In this document: one piece after another, positions 40,313-64,000 of the stretch
Layout: every line of letters begins with the position of its first letter
How positions within the stretch are numbered: the first letter of the stretch is position 1
Assembly: GCA_034336665.1 (NCBI GenBank)
Contig: CM067570.1
Location: 26,803,002-26,867,001, forward strand
DNA length: 64,000 nucleotides
Origin: Luscinia megarhynchos
Taxonomy: Eukaryota > Chordata > Aves > Passeriformes > Turdidae
Direction of reading: 5' to 3'
Made by a program: the position numbers and the translations under genes
Notes under the pieces: model-generated
The model's input: the letters and a program-made list of their open reading frames with translations, nothing else
Database searches by the model: none
What the model was told of the DNA's origin: nothing

Positions 40313-40371
40313 TCAGAATCATGGAATATTCTGAGTTGGAGGGGACCCGCAAGGATCATTGAATCCACTCT
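40313..40371 (-). mobile_element. CR1-like LINE 3'-end remnant (antisense)
   Basis: Read on the + strand, TCAGAATCATGGAATATTCT is followed by GAGTTGGAGGGGACC and AAGGATCATTGAATCCA. This is the reverse complement of a CR1 3' end (the usual antisense form is AGAATCATAGAATGG, then GTTGGAAGGGACCTTA, then GATCAT). The fragment is diverged, about 60 bp long and 5'-truncated. Together with the absence of mammalian-type repeats it supports an avian or sauropsid source. Confidence 0.75.
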
Positions 40372-41514
40372 GGAAACTTAAGTGAATGGCCCATTGTTTT
40401 GTTTTTTTAATAGTACTTCCTTTGCTTCCTTGCCCTTCTGTTTATTTGTGGTATTTCTGTTCTATCATATAACAGTTTTAAAAATAATCCCCTGAAGTAA
40501 ATAACATCAATTTTTTTTTCCTGTTTCCTTACCAATTATTGACTGTTTTTTCAAACTGAATAGAGGTTGGAAAATTAAATAAAGACTTCCAAAATAACAA
40601 GCTCCAGAAAATTTTATTTAATTTGTGGGTTCATTCTGTTCGCTCTCTCCCCCCCACTTGTTTTTTTTTCTTTTTTTTAAAGAAGATCTTTATTAATTTA
40701 GTCTAGTAACTTAGTGCCTACATTAAATTAATCTAATAAAAGTCAGGGTCCTCACATAACGTTTCCCAAATGTGAAGCAGCATCTATTACATGAGGCACA
40801 ATCTTTTTACTGTAAAATGTAAACCCGATATGTAGAATTACAAGCCATTAAACTGTTTAGTGTATGTTATTTAAGTCAAATACTTCAGTACAGTCATGCT
40901 GGAGGAAAGGAGGAGGCAATGCTAGCATTCAAAAAATTAAAAACGCAAAATCAAGCTTCATGTATCAAAGTGATTTTCATCTATGAAAGTACTCTGAAGT
41001 TTGGCATTAAACCTTGTAACACTAACAGGCTTTCTATTGATAATTGCCCCCATGATTCTATAAAATTTTTAATATATAATCATATAAATATCATATGTAA
41101 TCATATAAATGCATAGGCTACATTAAAGTCTGTGTGCGGATACAGATGTGCAAGCCAGAAAGTGTTTAAACTGACTGGCTCATGGATGTGTTGTTTTGTG
41201 CTGTAAACCATCACTGGTGCAGAGAGTTTGAGAGCGTTTTTGAACAGCAAGAGCAAAGAGTTCCAGCAGCAGCAGTTCAAGGGGCTTTGAGCTGCCAGAG
41301 CTCGGCTGTGCTTTCCCCTTGGGTGAAGGTCACCCTTTTGTGCAGAGCCCTGAAGTTGCACAAGTCTCATGAGCTGGGGTGGAGCATTTGTCATTCGGGG
41401 ATTGTGGGTGTTCCTGTTGATTTGTGGATGTGTACATCACAGTGTAATCACATAGTTTATTCCTGTTCTCTCACTGAATTATTTATTATGGACTGAAACG
41501 AGGAAGGAGGGGGT

Positions 41515-41765
41515 TTCTTTTGTATTGGCATAAGCATAGGATTATGTTCATTGTGTGCTTTCAATCACTACGTCACTGATATGTCAATTGGCAGAATACA
41601 GTCTACCTCACATGTAGGATGTTGCAAAGTCCAATTAATTAATGTTTTTAAAGTGCATTGGGACACTCTGAGGAAAGATGCCTTTGAAGCACGGGGGAGG
41701 ATTCTGCTGATTATTTTTTCCTATTACCCCAATGTGTCATTGATTGAAATTCAATAGAATAATAT
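41515..41765. promoter_or_regulatory. Candidate conserved non-coding block with CRE- and PBX-like sites
   Basis: The segment contains CACTACGTCACTGA (a CRE-like half site), CCAATTAATTAATG (paired homeodomain cores) and GTCATTGATTGAAATTC (a PBX-like TGATTGA) in about 200 bp of high-complexity sequence. It is a motif-clustering inference without alignment support. Confidence 0.25.
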
Positions 41766-42439
41766 AGGCACCCTTTTAACAATGGGCAAAGGCTGTATGA
41801 GATTTTATCAGTTTTCCCAAAAAGCTAGAAAGGACAGCTCAATAGTATAATACAAAAATTAATATAATCAGTTTATTTTCTTATAATTTTTCCCATTGCT
41901 TTTTTCATCCTTTCTGCTTGAAAAGTCGTTCACTTTGCTGGATTAACAGTAATAACTACAAATTATGGCTTTATGTTCTTACAGTGTGATGATATGCTAC
42001 AGCTATTGTAGAGGTAAGAAACACAGGCTGAGTTGTTATGTAGTGCAGGGTAGTGATTTTCTGCAAACTGATTTATGAATAAATAATTATTTGTACTTAT
42101 TACATGGGACAGGCAGTTTTCGATTTCTAAAACAAAACACAGCTCAACAAGGGAAAATTGCATGGTAAAGCATAGGGACAAGATGTCTTTGAAGGGGATA
42201 AACAGTCACTGTTACAAGAGCCTACTGCCTTCGAGGGGAGTCCTGCAGTAGTGGCTGATGGAGAAAGGGCTTGGTAGTCTCAGAAGTGGGGTTTTATTGG
42301 GGTATCTTTTTGAGGTCTTTCATTTGGAGCTGTAAAAGAAGTCAGAAGTGTTTGGGTGTTAATGCTAACTTGCAGTTTCTCCTGAGTGTCTGTTGTTTTG
42401 ATAAGAGCTGCTGTTCAAAAACACGATGTTTGATCAAAA

Positions 42440-42680
42440 CTACTTGACTGACTTCTCACAGCCGCAGCAAATGTTGGTTGTGTTCTTCTACCAGCCTCTC
42501 AATTTGTGGTCCTGGGATCTCTGGGATTCAAAGAAACAAATTCTAGGACACCTGCCTCACTTTTAACCCTGGCAGATTAACATTTAAAACAAATTACATT
42601 AATGCTCCATATGCGTTAACGAGTATCCGTTTAAGATGTAATTCAGGTGTGCTTGTAATTTGTGAAAGGTGAAATCCAGA
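42440..42680. promoter_or_regulatory. Candidate conserved non-coding block
   Basis: A run of high-complexity sequence includes ATTACATTAATGCTCC, ATATGCGTTAACGAGTATCC and AGATGTAATTCAGGTG, with CpGs retained inside otherwise AT-rich motifs. It resembles the texture of vertebrate conserved elements. No function can be assigned. Confidence 0.22.
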
Positions 42681-45600
42681 GTAAAGCCATGGTGGGAGCA
42701 GGGGTAGTTTGAAAGGAGCCAGTAACAGGGTGAAGCATGTTCTGGTCCTGTTTGCTCTGTTTAGCTACGAAAAAGAAATTTGGGAAGTGCCCCATTTTGA
42801 GAGTTTGATTATACAGCAGTGATGTATGGGACAGTACCTGAGTAATTGTTATGGGGCTATCCAGATGAAAAGTTAACCTGTGCAGGTGAGTGGGAGATGC
42901 ATGACCTGGTCTTCAGTCTCTTTAGGACCAGGAAGTGTCATAGCTAGACTATAATAAGTATTTTCTAAACCCCAGATGTGGCATTCTTAGAATGAGTGTA
43001 CTGTGTGGTTATCTTTCAATCTGCAATGAAAAATGAGGTTTTGAGCCCATACAGATAATAAAGTTTTTATGGGACAGTGTGAACTACATAATAATAAAAA
43101 GAGTTGCCAGCTTAGCTGTGTTTTTCTAGGAAGCAGCTTTCTCCCTTTTGTCATTTTATGCTCATGATCAAAGTAGTTATTCTAGAAGTCTTGCTTTAGC
43201 CCCTGCCTTGCATCCATTCAGTTCACATCTCAGTAGGGATGACATCCTAGGAATAATCCCAGGGCTTTAGGTGCATCATTTTCAGGTGATAAAATAAAGC
43301 TCATGAGGATCCTGTGATGATTTCATCATTGGCCTAAGTGGACCAACAGCAGTAAATTGCAGTGGTTGTTATGTACAAACCTGACACTTGAGCTCACAGA
43401 AGTTTGCCACTGGTTTGTTCTGCCCTTCTCGTGGGTAAAGGGAGTTACACACATTTTACACAAAGTTACTCTCTCTTTTTTTGCTGTCTGCATTTGATGA
43501 AACTGAGGCTTAAAGTTAATAAAAGACCTGACTATAGAAGTATGTGCCATTCAAGAAACAACAGCCAGTGTGGATAGAGAATCTCTTCTAAAATAGGTTT
43601 TTTAAAAAAACCTTTTGAGAAAACTGGTATCCTTATTGTCTTTAATTGCCTAACTGGCCTGGGCTGCATTCAGTTGTTTCTTGGTTAGAGTGAGAGCTGT
43701 TCTAGTATATGGCCATTTCTTGAGTGTGTGCAAACATTAAAATATGTTAGCTTTCCCTTTGAAAAACTTTGACAGGAAAAAAGGCCCAAATAGATACAGG
43801 AAAGAGAACCAGATTTGTTAACAGAAGAGTTTTAGGACAAGGGAGATGTGTTTTTGGATTTCCTTGAGCTTTCTGATCTGCTGTGCATTATCCACACATA
43901 ATTTTGAGAAGGTCTGGAGCTGACAGAGAAGTGGTACTCCCAGAGCAGTAGTATATTCATTAATAACACAGTGACCTTTGCTCGTTCATGTCCTCTGTCC
44001 CAAGTGTCAGTTGTGGTAGATAAAAGCTCAGCCAGGCTGGTTAAAGTGATTTCTTTAAAGGCCTGAGCTGTACCATTTGAAGTTGGTGAGAGGAACAATA
44101 AAAAATGTGTATGTGGAAGTGACCCCTTGCTTCCAGGCTGTTTCCTTCTCGGGGTTGCTGTTATGCTAGAAACACCCAGTCTGGATAAGAAGGGACCTTT
44201 CTAGGTGGAAAATGTTGGCCCGCTCAGCTTTTACTGAGCTTTCGTTCAGATATGCCTTAGTATGCAGAGAGCACATTTGCTCAACAAGCTGGCATCATCT
44301 TCCCAAACATAGCCCAAGAGTTGCCTTAAGTACAGTGTTGGTGCCATGAAACAAGCACCTGTGAAGTCTGCTGAGGAGCTGAATGGAAACCATGGCTTCT
44401 GGCTATCGTTTGGACCAGCTTAATGTGCTCTGGAAAGAAATATTTCACACGTCATATCACACCGGCTGAAAAAATAGCGTTCATCAGCAGTGCTGTAACA
44501 CAGAGTAAAGGACTCTCAGCAGGTGTTAACGTGCAGAGGCACTGAGCATTATGGTAACACCTGTGTTTGTTTAAATCCAGCCAAAACAATTTCCTCTCCA
44601 GTTGTAGAGGAGGATTAAAAAAAAAAACAAAACCTCCCTAACTTCAGGTAGTAGCAGACATTCCTGTAGAACAATTTGCATAGTCTTTCCCATGGTGCAC
44701 TCTGGCTGCACTGGGGCTTTTTTCCTCAAACCCTTTTAGTCTGGGGACACCTTTAGTAACTTCAGTGCTTCCCGACCATCTCTTTGTCCTTTGCCAGCAT
44801 TTGCCAGGCCCGAGCAGTTGCAGATGGTGTGCTCTCTAAATGCTTTCCTTAATTGAATGAAAAATAAAGCCTCTTGTAAAATATTACCAATTTAGATGTG
44901 ACTTATGGGGCACATATGATGCTTATTTTTTCAATTACATGAAAACTTGGCGAGGTTAAACATAGGAAACCAAGTGTTCTGTGAAGCCAGTATACATTTC
45001 TGAATTTTTAGGTGATTTTGCTTTAAATTATTATATAGCAGGAGGAGGTAAAGGAAGTCAGCAGCTAAATTGTGTTTTTCCAGCATGTATTTTACTCAGT
45101 GGACCCTTGATGCTCATTTCATCACTAATATATACTGTATTATATGCATTTCTTGTTGTCACCAGAGATAACATTAAGTAAACTATCCCCTTAAGAAAAA
45201 CAGCTTTTCTTGGCAAGTGGAATATGACTCAAGGAGCCAGCACTGGAGACATACGGTGCTGTGAATGAGTGCTGTGTGTTACTCTACTGGATCTGAGTCC
45301 AGGCACTATTTATACTGCAGCATATTCAGCACCAGATTGTTAAATCTTAATACTGAAACAGTGCATCATTGAAATGTTTTTGTTCTGTTTATGTCCCATT
45401 TTCAGGCATTGGATACCAAGCAACACTTAGTAACTTTTTGTTTCGTTTGGACAATATCTCTTTGCCAAAAGCTTTCTAATCTGCTCGTGAAGTATTAGCC
45501 TGTCTGTACCAGTATGTTACAGTGAATTGTGCCACTGAGGATGAACTAGGTCACTTCCAGCTTCTTTCAGTATATGGTGACAGAATGCCTTGCAAAGCAG

Positions 45601-47034
45601 TACGTCGGTGGTAAATGCAATGATTTAAGTGCTACAGAAAAGGAGTTGTACTAAAATTATTTCCTCTTCAATCTGTGTAGGAATGGGGAAAAATACTCTG
45701 TAGCAGGTACTTCATGGGCTCATGTCTCTGCTAGAGGCTTTGTTTACTGTTTCAGTGTGGTGTTTATTTCATGATCGTTTTTGGGAGATCAGGATAAAGG
45801 GTTTTTGTCATTTACTGCAGTTCAGCTAGTTCCAGAGCTGGTGAAGAGCTGGGAGTAGAAAGTGAGGAGGAGACGATTGAAGTTTCTTGGCATCGCAACA
45901 TCCTTCCAGATACCCAAGAGGAGTTCTTGGCGTGCCTGTTATCTCAGAAGAAGTAGTCTTCTCATGTATTAGTGTATTACTTTTTTTCCTGGCAGTTGAA
46001 TTTATGGATGTCTTTTCCAAAGATCAAAGAGTATATAAAGAAGCCTCAGAAAGCATCAGTTTGAAGGCGAGAATGGTGTCTTGTAGGGCTGAGCTGAGGA
46101 AAGTTAAGTGAGCAGAACAGTGGGACAATGGGAACACAGTGAAGGAAGGAATAAAAGCTGTAGTGGCAATACTGCAGAACAAGGCTGAACTGCTTTGCTG
46201 TCATGTAAGATGGCACTGTGGCTTTCTTTGTTTGGTGTCTTTCCTGGAAGTTGTTCCTTGGATTAGTCATTGTTTTTGGTGTGGGTGGGCCCTCTGCAAT
46301 TGTCTGAACATGAAATAATACCTCTGCACCAAATGGTTTACCATCCAAGTTTACAGTCTTTGTGACAAGCTCATCCAGAAGAGGTGATGATCCCTATTAA
46401 AGAATGAACAGAAGTAGAAATAGAACTTACAGCATTTTCCCCCGCCTCCAAAAAGCTATTTTGGATCTGCGGTCAGCAGCTTGCAGTTGTTTGGTTCTTT
46501 TTTCTTTTGTCCACAAAGAAAAGGAACCGTCTGCATAGTGCAGCTTGTATCTGGGAGTGAACTCTTCCTATTTGGTGGCTTTCCAGTGGCATCCATCCAC
46601 ACTGGGAATCCTACCATGCTTAGATTGTAACAGTGCTGAAACCCCACGCATAGGAATTTTCCTGTTCAAGTCAAAAGTAATGCATTTATTTACTGTAAAG
46701 TTTTTGTAGGCTGCAAAATCAGGACTGGAGAGTACTTAAAACTTATTCTAACTTTAAGAACTAGGCTTTAGAGCTATGATGAAAGATGTGAAGGAAGTCT
46801 CCTGTGTTTCCTTGAAGTAATTTAAGAGTCAGGAACATGTCAACAACTGTCTGCTAAAAATTCTGAATCTATTCCTGCTCTTCCCCACTGTTTGCCTCAG
46901 GAGTCAGTAGAATACATCTTTCTGGGCAAGACTGCAATAAACCTCAAGGCAGGTCTTGGGAACAATCAGCCTTGCTGAAGGGTTTAATAAATGACTGATA
47001 AAATATAAAGGATGATTTTTTGTTTTCTTTTCAG

Positions 47035-47161
47035 GAATAATCAAGCTTGGGAGGTGGAATCCCCTCCCTCTCAGTTATGTGACTGATGCACCAGATGCGA
47101 CAGTAGCCGACATGCTACAAGATGTCTATCATGTTGTGACATTGAAAATCCAATTACAAAG
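47035..47161 (+). CDS. SATB2: SATB2 coding exon: second part of ubiquitin-like domain (human codons ~116-158)
   Basis: This 127-nt exon lies between a pyrimidine-rich acceptor (TTTTCTTTTCAG) and donor GTGGGT, phase 1 to phase 2. With the preceding exon it reads [18 protein letters not shown], then [16 protein letters not shown] and VTLKIQLQ, ending with two bases of a serine codon. It completes the beta-strand and helix core of the ULD. The RWN triplet at 47052-47060 aligns with the KWN triplet of SATB1, which I recall as part of the tetramer interface. SATB1 has LIQVGKWNPVPLSYV here, so [15 protein letters not shown] marks the paralogue as SATB2. The 127-nt length equals the corresponding human exon as I recall it. 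Skipping this exon alone would shift the frame. Confidence 0.97.
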
Positions 47162-49404
<2,243 letters not shown>

Positions 49405-51219
49405 TAAAGCTCATATTTGTTTTGTGAGGAGCATACACTAAAGCAATTCCATAAATCCAAATAAATTTCTTTCCTTTAGAAAGGAGAAATTAATGTGTTA
49501 AAAAGTATCTTTACACCATGTTTTCTTAGTGGATTGCCAGGTAAAAATTATGGGTTAATTGATTGATTTTTCATAAAGATGTAAATCCTTCATTTAGATT
49601 TTTATCTGAATCTATTGCAGTAGGACTAATGATTCGCAAATGCATTCAAAGATTCAAGTGGCTTCTTCCCACTAGAAGGGGTTTACTTTCCTCCCTAACT
49701 CATGCATAGCTCTCATTAGCCTGCAACCATGATAAAAAGTATGCAGTTTTAACAATTGTGCCCCAATTTCTAGGAAACAGCAACAAAAAATGTATATATA
49801 ATTATGTTAAAAAAAGAACAAAAACTCAGCCTCATTCTCCGTGACTGCTTTTTAAACAGCAGTGATGTCATGTCTAAGACACAGGTTCCTACAGATGTCA
49901 TGAGCTCTATTTGTACTTCAGATTGTCATAATGAGACATTCATAAAATTTTTATGACTTACTTCTCCTTGCCTCTCAGAAAAAACATAATAACACTTTAG
50001 CACCCAGACCAGGTAACTTCCCTAGGCATGAAAAATATATTGCCTTTGAAAATGTGTACTAGAATCAGGTTAGTCTGTCCATTGTACCTTTTAAAAGTCA
50101 GAACATGGGTAATTCCTGCTTCCTAAAAATCCATTGCTTTGCTTGCTCATGTCCAACATTTTTTCTCCGGTGATTGTCCGTCTTCCATTGCACTGTATGT
50201 TCATCCTGCAATTCATAATCCAAAGCCTCCATGAAACCAAGAGAGTAGTCCCTATTCACCACAAATTTGACTCGCTGTGTTATGATTACACCTCCAGAGA
50301 AAGCACAGAGATGAAATACAGAGCTGGTAGGAATGACATTCTTCACCTTCTTTAGCCATGTGGGATCTACAGAACTAACAGGAATGGAAGGGTTTTATAA
50401 GGAAAAGCCATGGAACTTGCTGATTTAGTAAAGGAGTAACAGTCACTGTAGATATGCAAAGTGTGGGATACACATTGAATATGAAAGTGTTTTCCTTTTC
50501 ACACAGTTTAAGTGTAATTTCTTTAAATAGAATTATCTGTGGAATCTGGTCAGCTAATGATGATTGCAGCATATGGTTGTCTCTGCCCAGTCTTCTTCAA
50601 TATCCAGCATAACTAAACTATGCATCATTTCATATGCAGAATTCATTTGTTGTCTGGATCTGTTTCCTCCCACTTCAGTTTCAAAGCCTACCAGGTGGAA
50701 ATGCTGCAGTTGGTTTACTCCTTCTATAGCCTCAGTCTGACATCTATTTACAAAATTACTGATGGCAGAAGTGCAGCAGTCAAAATCCTTGCCCCAGTAT
50801 TTATTTAGGAACAAAGCTAAGAGATCTTTCTGTAGGAAACTGAGCTTGCTTACTTTTAAGCACAGGTTTAAATCACCTTCGGGTAGTGACTAACCCTTGA
50901 ACTGAGACTGCAGAATGCAGCTTGTATCATTACTATTATTGCCATTAAAAGTTTCAGTCTCTTTTGGTTTAGCTCACAAAATGCAGAAGATACAATGGAA
51001 GGTTGTATAGAAGCTGTCTATTACCATCATCTGAATATGCCTCTAATACAATTCCTTCTCCCAAATCAGTTTTAAAAAAATATCAAGCCAAATGTGAAAT
51101 GTCATTACAACCCCCTTGTGGTTAATATATTATTGACAGCAGCAAATTGCAGAGTGGTCTCTTAGGAGTCCAAGTGCAGAGTAAATGCTGCTGTTTATTA
51201 ATGTGTTCACAGTGCCTCA

Positions 51220-51370
51220 AGTAGAGGAGTGGAGAGGAGCAGCACGGGGAGCTCCCGCTCCCGCCAGCGACGGGGCTCCGTCTCTGGTTCTCTGTGCCCG
51301 AGCTCTCCAGGCAGGCCAGATGGGGATTCTGATTGCTGCTAATGGGAAATGTAATCATTCACTTTGATTT
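51220..51370. promoter_or_regulatory. CpG-dense patch with adjoining homeodomain-type sites
   Basis: GAGCTCCCGCTCCCGCCAGC and GACGGGGCTCCG carry most of about seven CpGs in roughly 65 bp. They are followed by GATTGCTGCTAATGGG and GTAATCATTCACTTTGATTT. The sharp change from GC-rich to AT-rich sequence within 100 bp is unlike the rest of this intron. It may be an enhancer or an intragenic promoter-like element. Confidence 0.3.
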
Positions 51371-51485
51371 AAAATTGTTCTGTTTTTTTTCTGCTAGGTG
51401 TATTATATGTCTGCAGCTATCTACCCTTAGCATACGGCTCCTGTTCAAACAAATAAGTCCCAGTTAACCAAGCTAGGGAGAAGCA

Positions 51486-51502
51486 GGGTGGGTGGGTGGG
51501 GG
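51486..51502 (+). other. G-quadruplex motif with single-T loops
   Basis: GGGTGGGTGGGTGGGGG has four runs of at least three G separated by single T residues. This class forms very stable parallel quadruplexes in vitro. It lies on the sense strand, so both the DNA and the SATB2 pre-mRNA could fold. Confidence 0.85.
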
Positions 51503-53559
51503 TGTATGTGGCAGAAAGAAATGCAATTATTTCAGCATTTCCATCTTTTCATAGAGATCTTTGTCTTTCCTATGTCATATAACTCATTTTAGCCCTGACC
51601 ATGCATTTTGTCTCTTTGCTGGAGCAAGCTTTCTTGGGATGTGAGCATGTCCCATGTTTTTCTCCTTGAACTTACTGCACCATATTTTCTTTGTGTGAAT
51701 ATTTCTTAGCTCCTGGTCTAAGTAGTTTTCATTCCTCATGGCTGTCATGGCCACACACACACCAATCACATCTGCTGCTTTATTCCTTCCTTAAGGATTT
51801 TTCATGAAATATTATGCATTATTTAGAAATTTGCAACTAGTGAGTGATTTCCTCCCCACCCCTCCCCAGTCTTTTAAGTGGATATTTCCTTTCTGCAGAC
51901 ATACCAAGATTCCTAGCAGAAATAACCTCTAGCGTTCCTTTACATATAATAGTGAGGAGGTGTGGTTCGAAAGTTATTATAGTTCTTTCCCCTGCAGAAG
52001 AGAATCTGTCCTGGGATTTTTTCACCAGTGATTGATTTACTGTTTGATTTTACTATTTAGTTTAAGCTTTTCTTTCTCAAATAAAGGTGATATTTAATAG
52101 CTCCATGATTTCAGTAACATTGATTTCTTGTAGAACTGGATGATTTGGAGAAGGAAACTCCGCATCTCCACCCCTCAAAAAATTAAGAGAACCAAATTGA
52201 TATGTAGACAGAGTTCAACAATTTCCCCACCCTTCCTTAGTGAATGGAAATTTAACTGAAGTGATGCAAAAAAACCCCAACTTAGCTCAACTTTGTTCAA
52301 AACCCTTCTTCAGCAGAGGCTATTGCCATGTCAGGCTTTCAGAATTCTATTGCTTGTTAAAATGCTGTAGAGCAAGGGAAGATTTATGGGTAGGGAGTTG
52401 CTGCTGACTGCCACAATGCTAGGTTTATGTCTCAAAATATTGATTTTAATTAGAAAATTGAATCTCAGTTTTAGAAATTGGAGCTGCTACTTAACAAGGC
52501 TCTTACTTCATAGCTTTCAAACTCTACTGCAGTGCACCATAGCACCCTTTGAGTGGAAAAGGTAGAGTAAAAAAGGCAGAAGAGCCTGTTTAGTGAAAGT
52601 GAAATTACCTGTTGAAGACTGAAAGCTGTCTGTATCTCCCCGTTATCTTAGATCTCTCAGTTTTGCTCACATTTTTAAAGTTCCTAAACTCCAGCATTAG
52701 GAGCAGACAGAGTCCTATGATACGGCAGTGAATGGGACAGGGCAGACAATCCTGCAGAGGCTGGATAAATCTGGAAGAGGGCAGGCATGATTTTGTTTTT
52801 AAGGCATTGTTAAATTCAGTGAGCCGGTGCATAAGCCTCGTAGGTTTCCAGAGGTGGCCAAGAGCCTGCAGGAGTCTGTAGGCCAGAGCTTGAAGCCATG
52901 GTTTAAGCTGTGAGATCATCCTTGCTCTCCTCTTGGTGCAGAAGGGTTGCACAAGGTGCCAGGCCTATCTCTGAGCTTTGATATAAGTGCAGGAGGAGGG
53001 ATGAGGAAAGTAAAATACAGTCTGTGCAGAAGGTGCATTGGCTCCTGTGTGTTGCTGCTGTTAGATTGCATTCCCTTGTTGACAGAGTGCACGTGCTGGG
53101 AATGATTTGACCCTGGAAGGGTTCGGAAAGGGGCAAAGGAGAGCAAAATATTGTTAAAAGGATTCATTCTCTATAGCATGGAGGAAGGTAAGGGAAAAGT
53201 AGAATGGAAGAGCTACCAGTAAGGGGGCTGTTTGCCACCCCATGGGCAGAAGCACCCCAGATATAAAATATCCTTTTTATTGGATATAAAAAGGTGCCGG
53301 AAAATCAGTCTGCAGCTGTCTCTTCAGTTAGCTCGTATGGAGTTGCTTAGGGGCAATTTGCAGCGTAGGGAGGGGGTGCTGGTTAAGGAAGCGGGAGCTG
53401 ATATTTCAGTTTTGTTGAGCTTTCTTGTGGATTTTGACTGCTCTGTGTTGTAGTTTGTGTGGTTCCCTGTGCTCTGAATGGCACTGATAATTTCTCTTCT
53501 GGGTGATTTTTCACACAAGGGCTACTCACACGTTTCTATAAATTATATTAATTTAACTT

Positions 53560-53800
53560 ATTTGCCTAACTGTTGTTCTGCAGCAAGTAGCACGGATGTT
53601 CTTCAGTTCTTGGCTCTGCAGTCTTGCTGCATTTGGAAGCAGAACAGAGACATCTGAAAAACATTATTTGGATTATGCATGCTGCAGCATCTAATCTTAC
53701 CTTTAGGATCTGGTTCCTAAATTGTGCTTGGTGCGGTGAGCATGTGTTCCCCAGCACGGCACTGCCTGTTGTTATGCAATTAAAGTTTAGCTATTGCAAT
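53560..53800. promoter_or_regulatory. Candidate conserved block 0.3-0.55 kb before the CUTL exon
   Basis: GATTA (53671-53675) and TAATC (53692-53696) form an inverted pair of OTX/PITX-type sites around the 12-bp palindrome ATGCTGCAGCAT (53679-53690). Further AT-rich homeodomain-like sequence and TTATGCAATTAAAG follow. Varied, low-repeat sequence suggests constraint, but no comparison was possible. Confidence 0.3.
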
Positions 53801-53996
53801 ATCACAAGTACAAAGCAAAGTAGAACTTTACTCCCAGCCTGAGCTGCAGGTCTCAGTGTAGGTTAGTACTATGGTTTTTTTACATAATTGTCCAAAATAG
53901 TTATTATTATTTTGTGATTTTATTCATGGCTGGGCATAAAGACTGGAAAATAAAACCCAAATTTTTGTACTCATCAGATGATTCTTTTGGGTTTAA

Positions 53997-64000
<10,004 letters not shown>

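Overview
This is a 64 kb piece of vertebrate nuclear DNA lying inside one gene, SATB2 (special AT-rich sequence-binding protein 2), read on the + strand. Four short coding blocks were found by translating between consensus splice sites. Together they encode 177 codons of SATB2, corresponding to about residues 57-234 of the human protein, which covers the N-terminal ubiquitin-like oligomerisation domain (ULD) and the CUT-like (CUTL) domain. Exon lengths (177, 127, 124 and 103 nt) and phases (1-1, 1-2, 2-0, 0-1) match the human SATB2 exon structure as I recall it. SATB1 is excluded by paralogue-specific residues. Everything else in the window is intron.

The organism is most probably a bird, or at least a sauropsid. 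The introns are AT-rich and nearly free of interspersed repeats. The only transposon traces I recognise are two short, worn 3' ends resembling CR1 LINEs, and there are no Alu-, B1- or L1-like sequences. The species cannot be fixed from the sequence alone.

Layout: 1-12672 is the 3' part of an intron whose upstream exon, the first coding exon, lies outside the window. 12673-12849 is the ULD-start exon. 12850-47034 is a 34 kb intron. 47035-47161 is the second ULD exon. 47162-49235 is a 2.1 kb intron. 49236-49359 is the ULD-end/CUTL-start exon. 49360-54110 is a 4.8 kb intron. 54111-54213 is the CUTL-end exon. 54214-64000 is the start of another long intron; the next exon, which leads to the CUT1 repeat, is not reached.

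The open reading frames scattered through the introns look like chance and none was recognised as a protein. There are no tRNA or rRNA genes, CRISPR arrays, intact mobile elements or bacterial-type features. The interesting content is non-coding structure in the introns of this developmental regulator. It includes a perfect 15-bp-arm palindrome at 32006-32036, three copies of a TATTAACAA motif at an exact 11-bp period at 33364-33394, and a compact G-quadruplex motif with single-T loops at 51486-51502 beside a CpG-dense patch. It also includes an exact PBX-MEIS composite site at 21504-21513 and several compositionally distinct blocks that are candidates for conserved enhancers. No new biological system is evident; these are hypotheses about regulation of SATB2.
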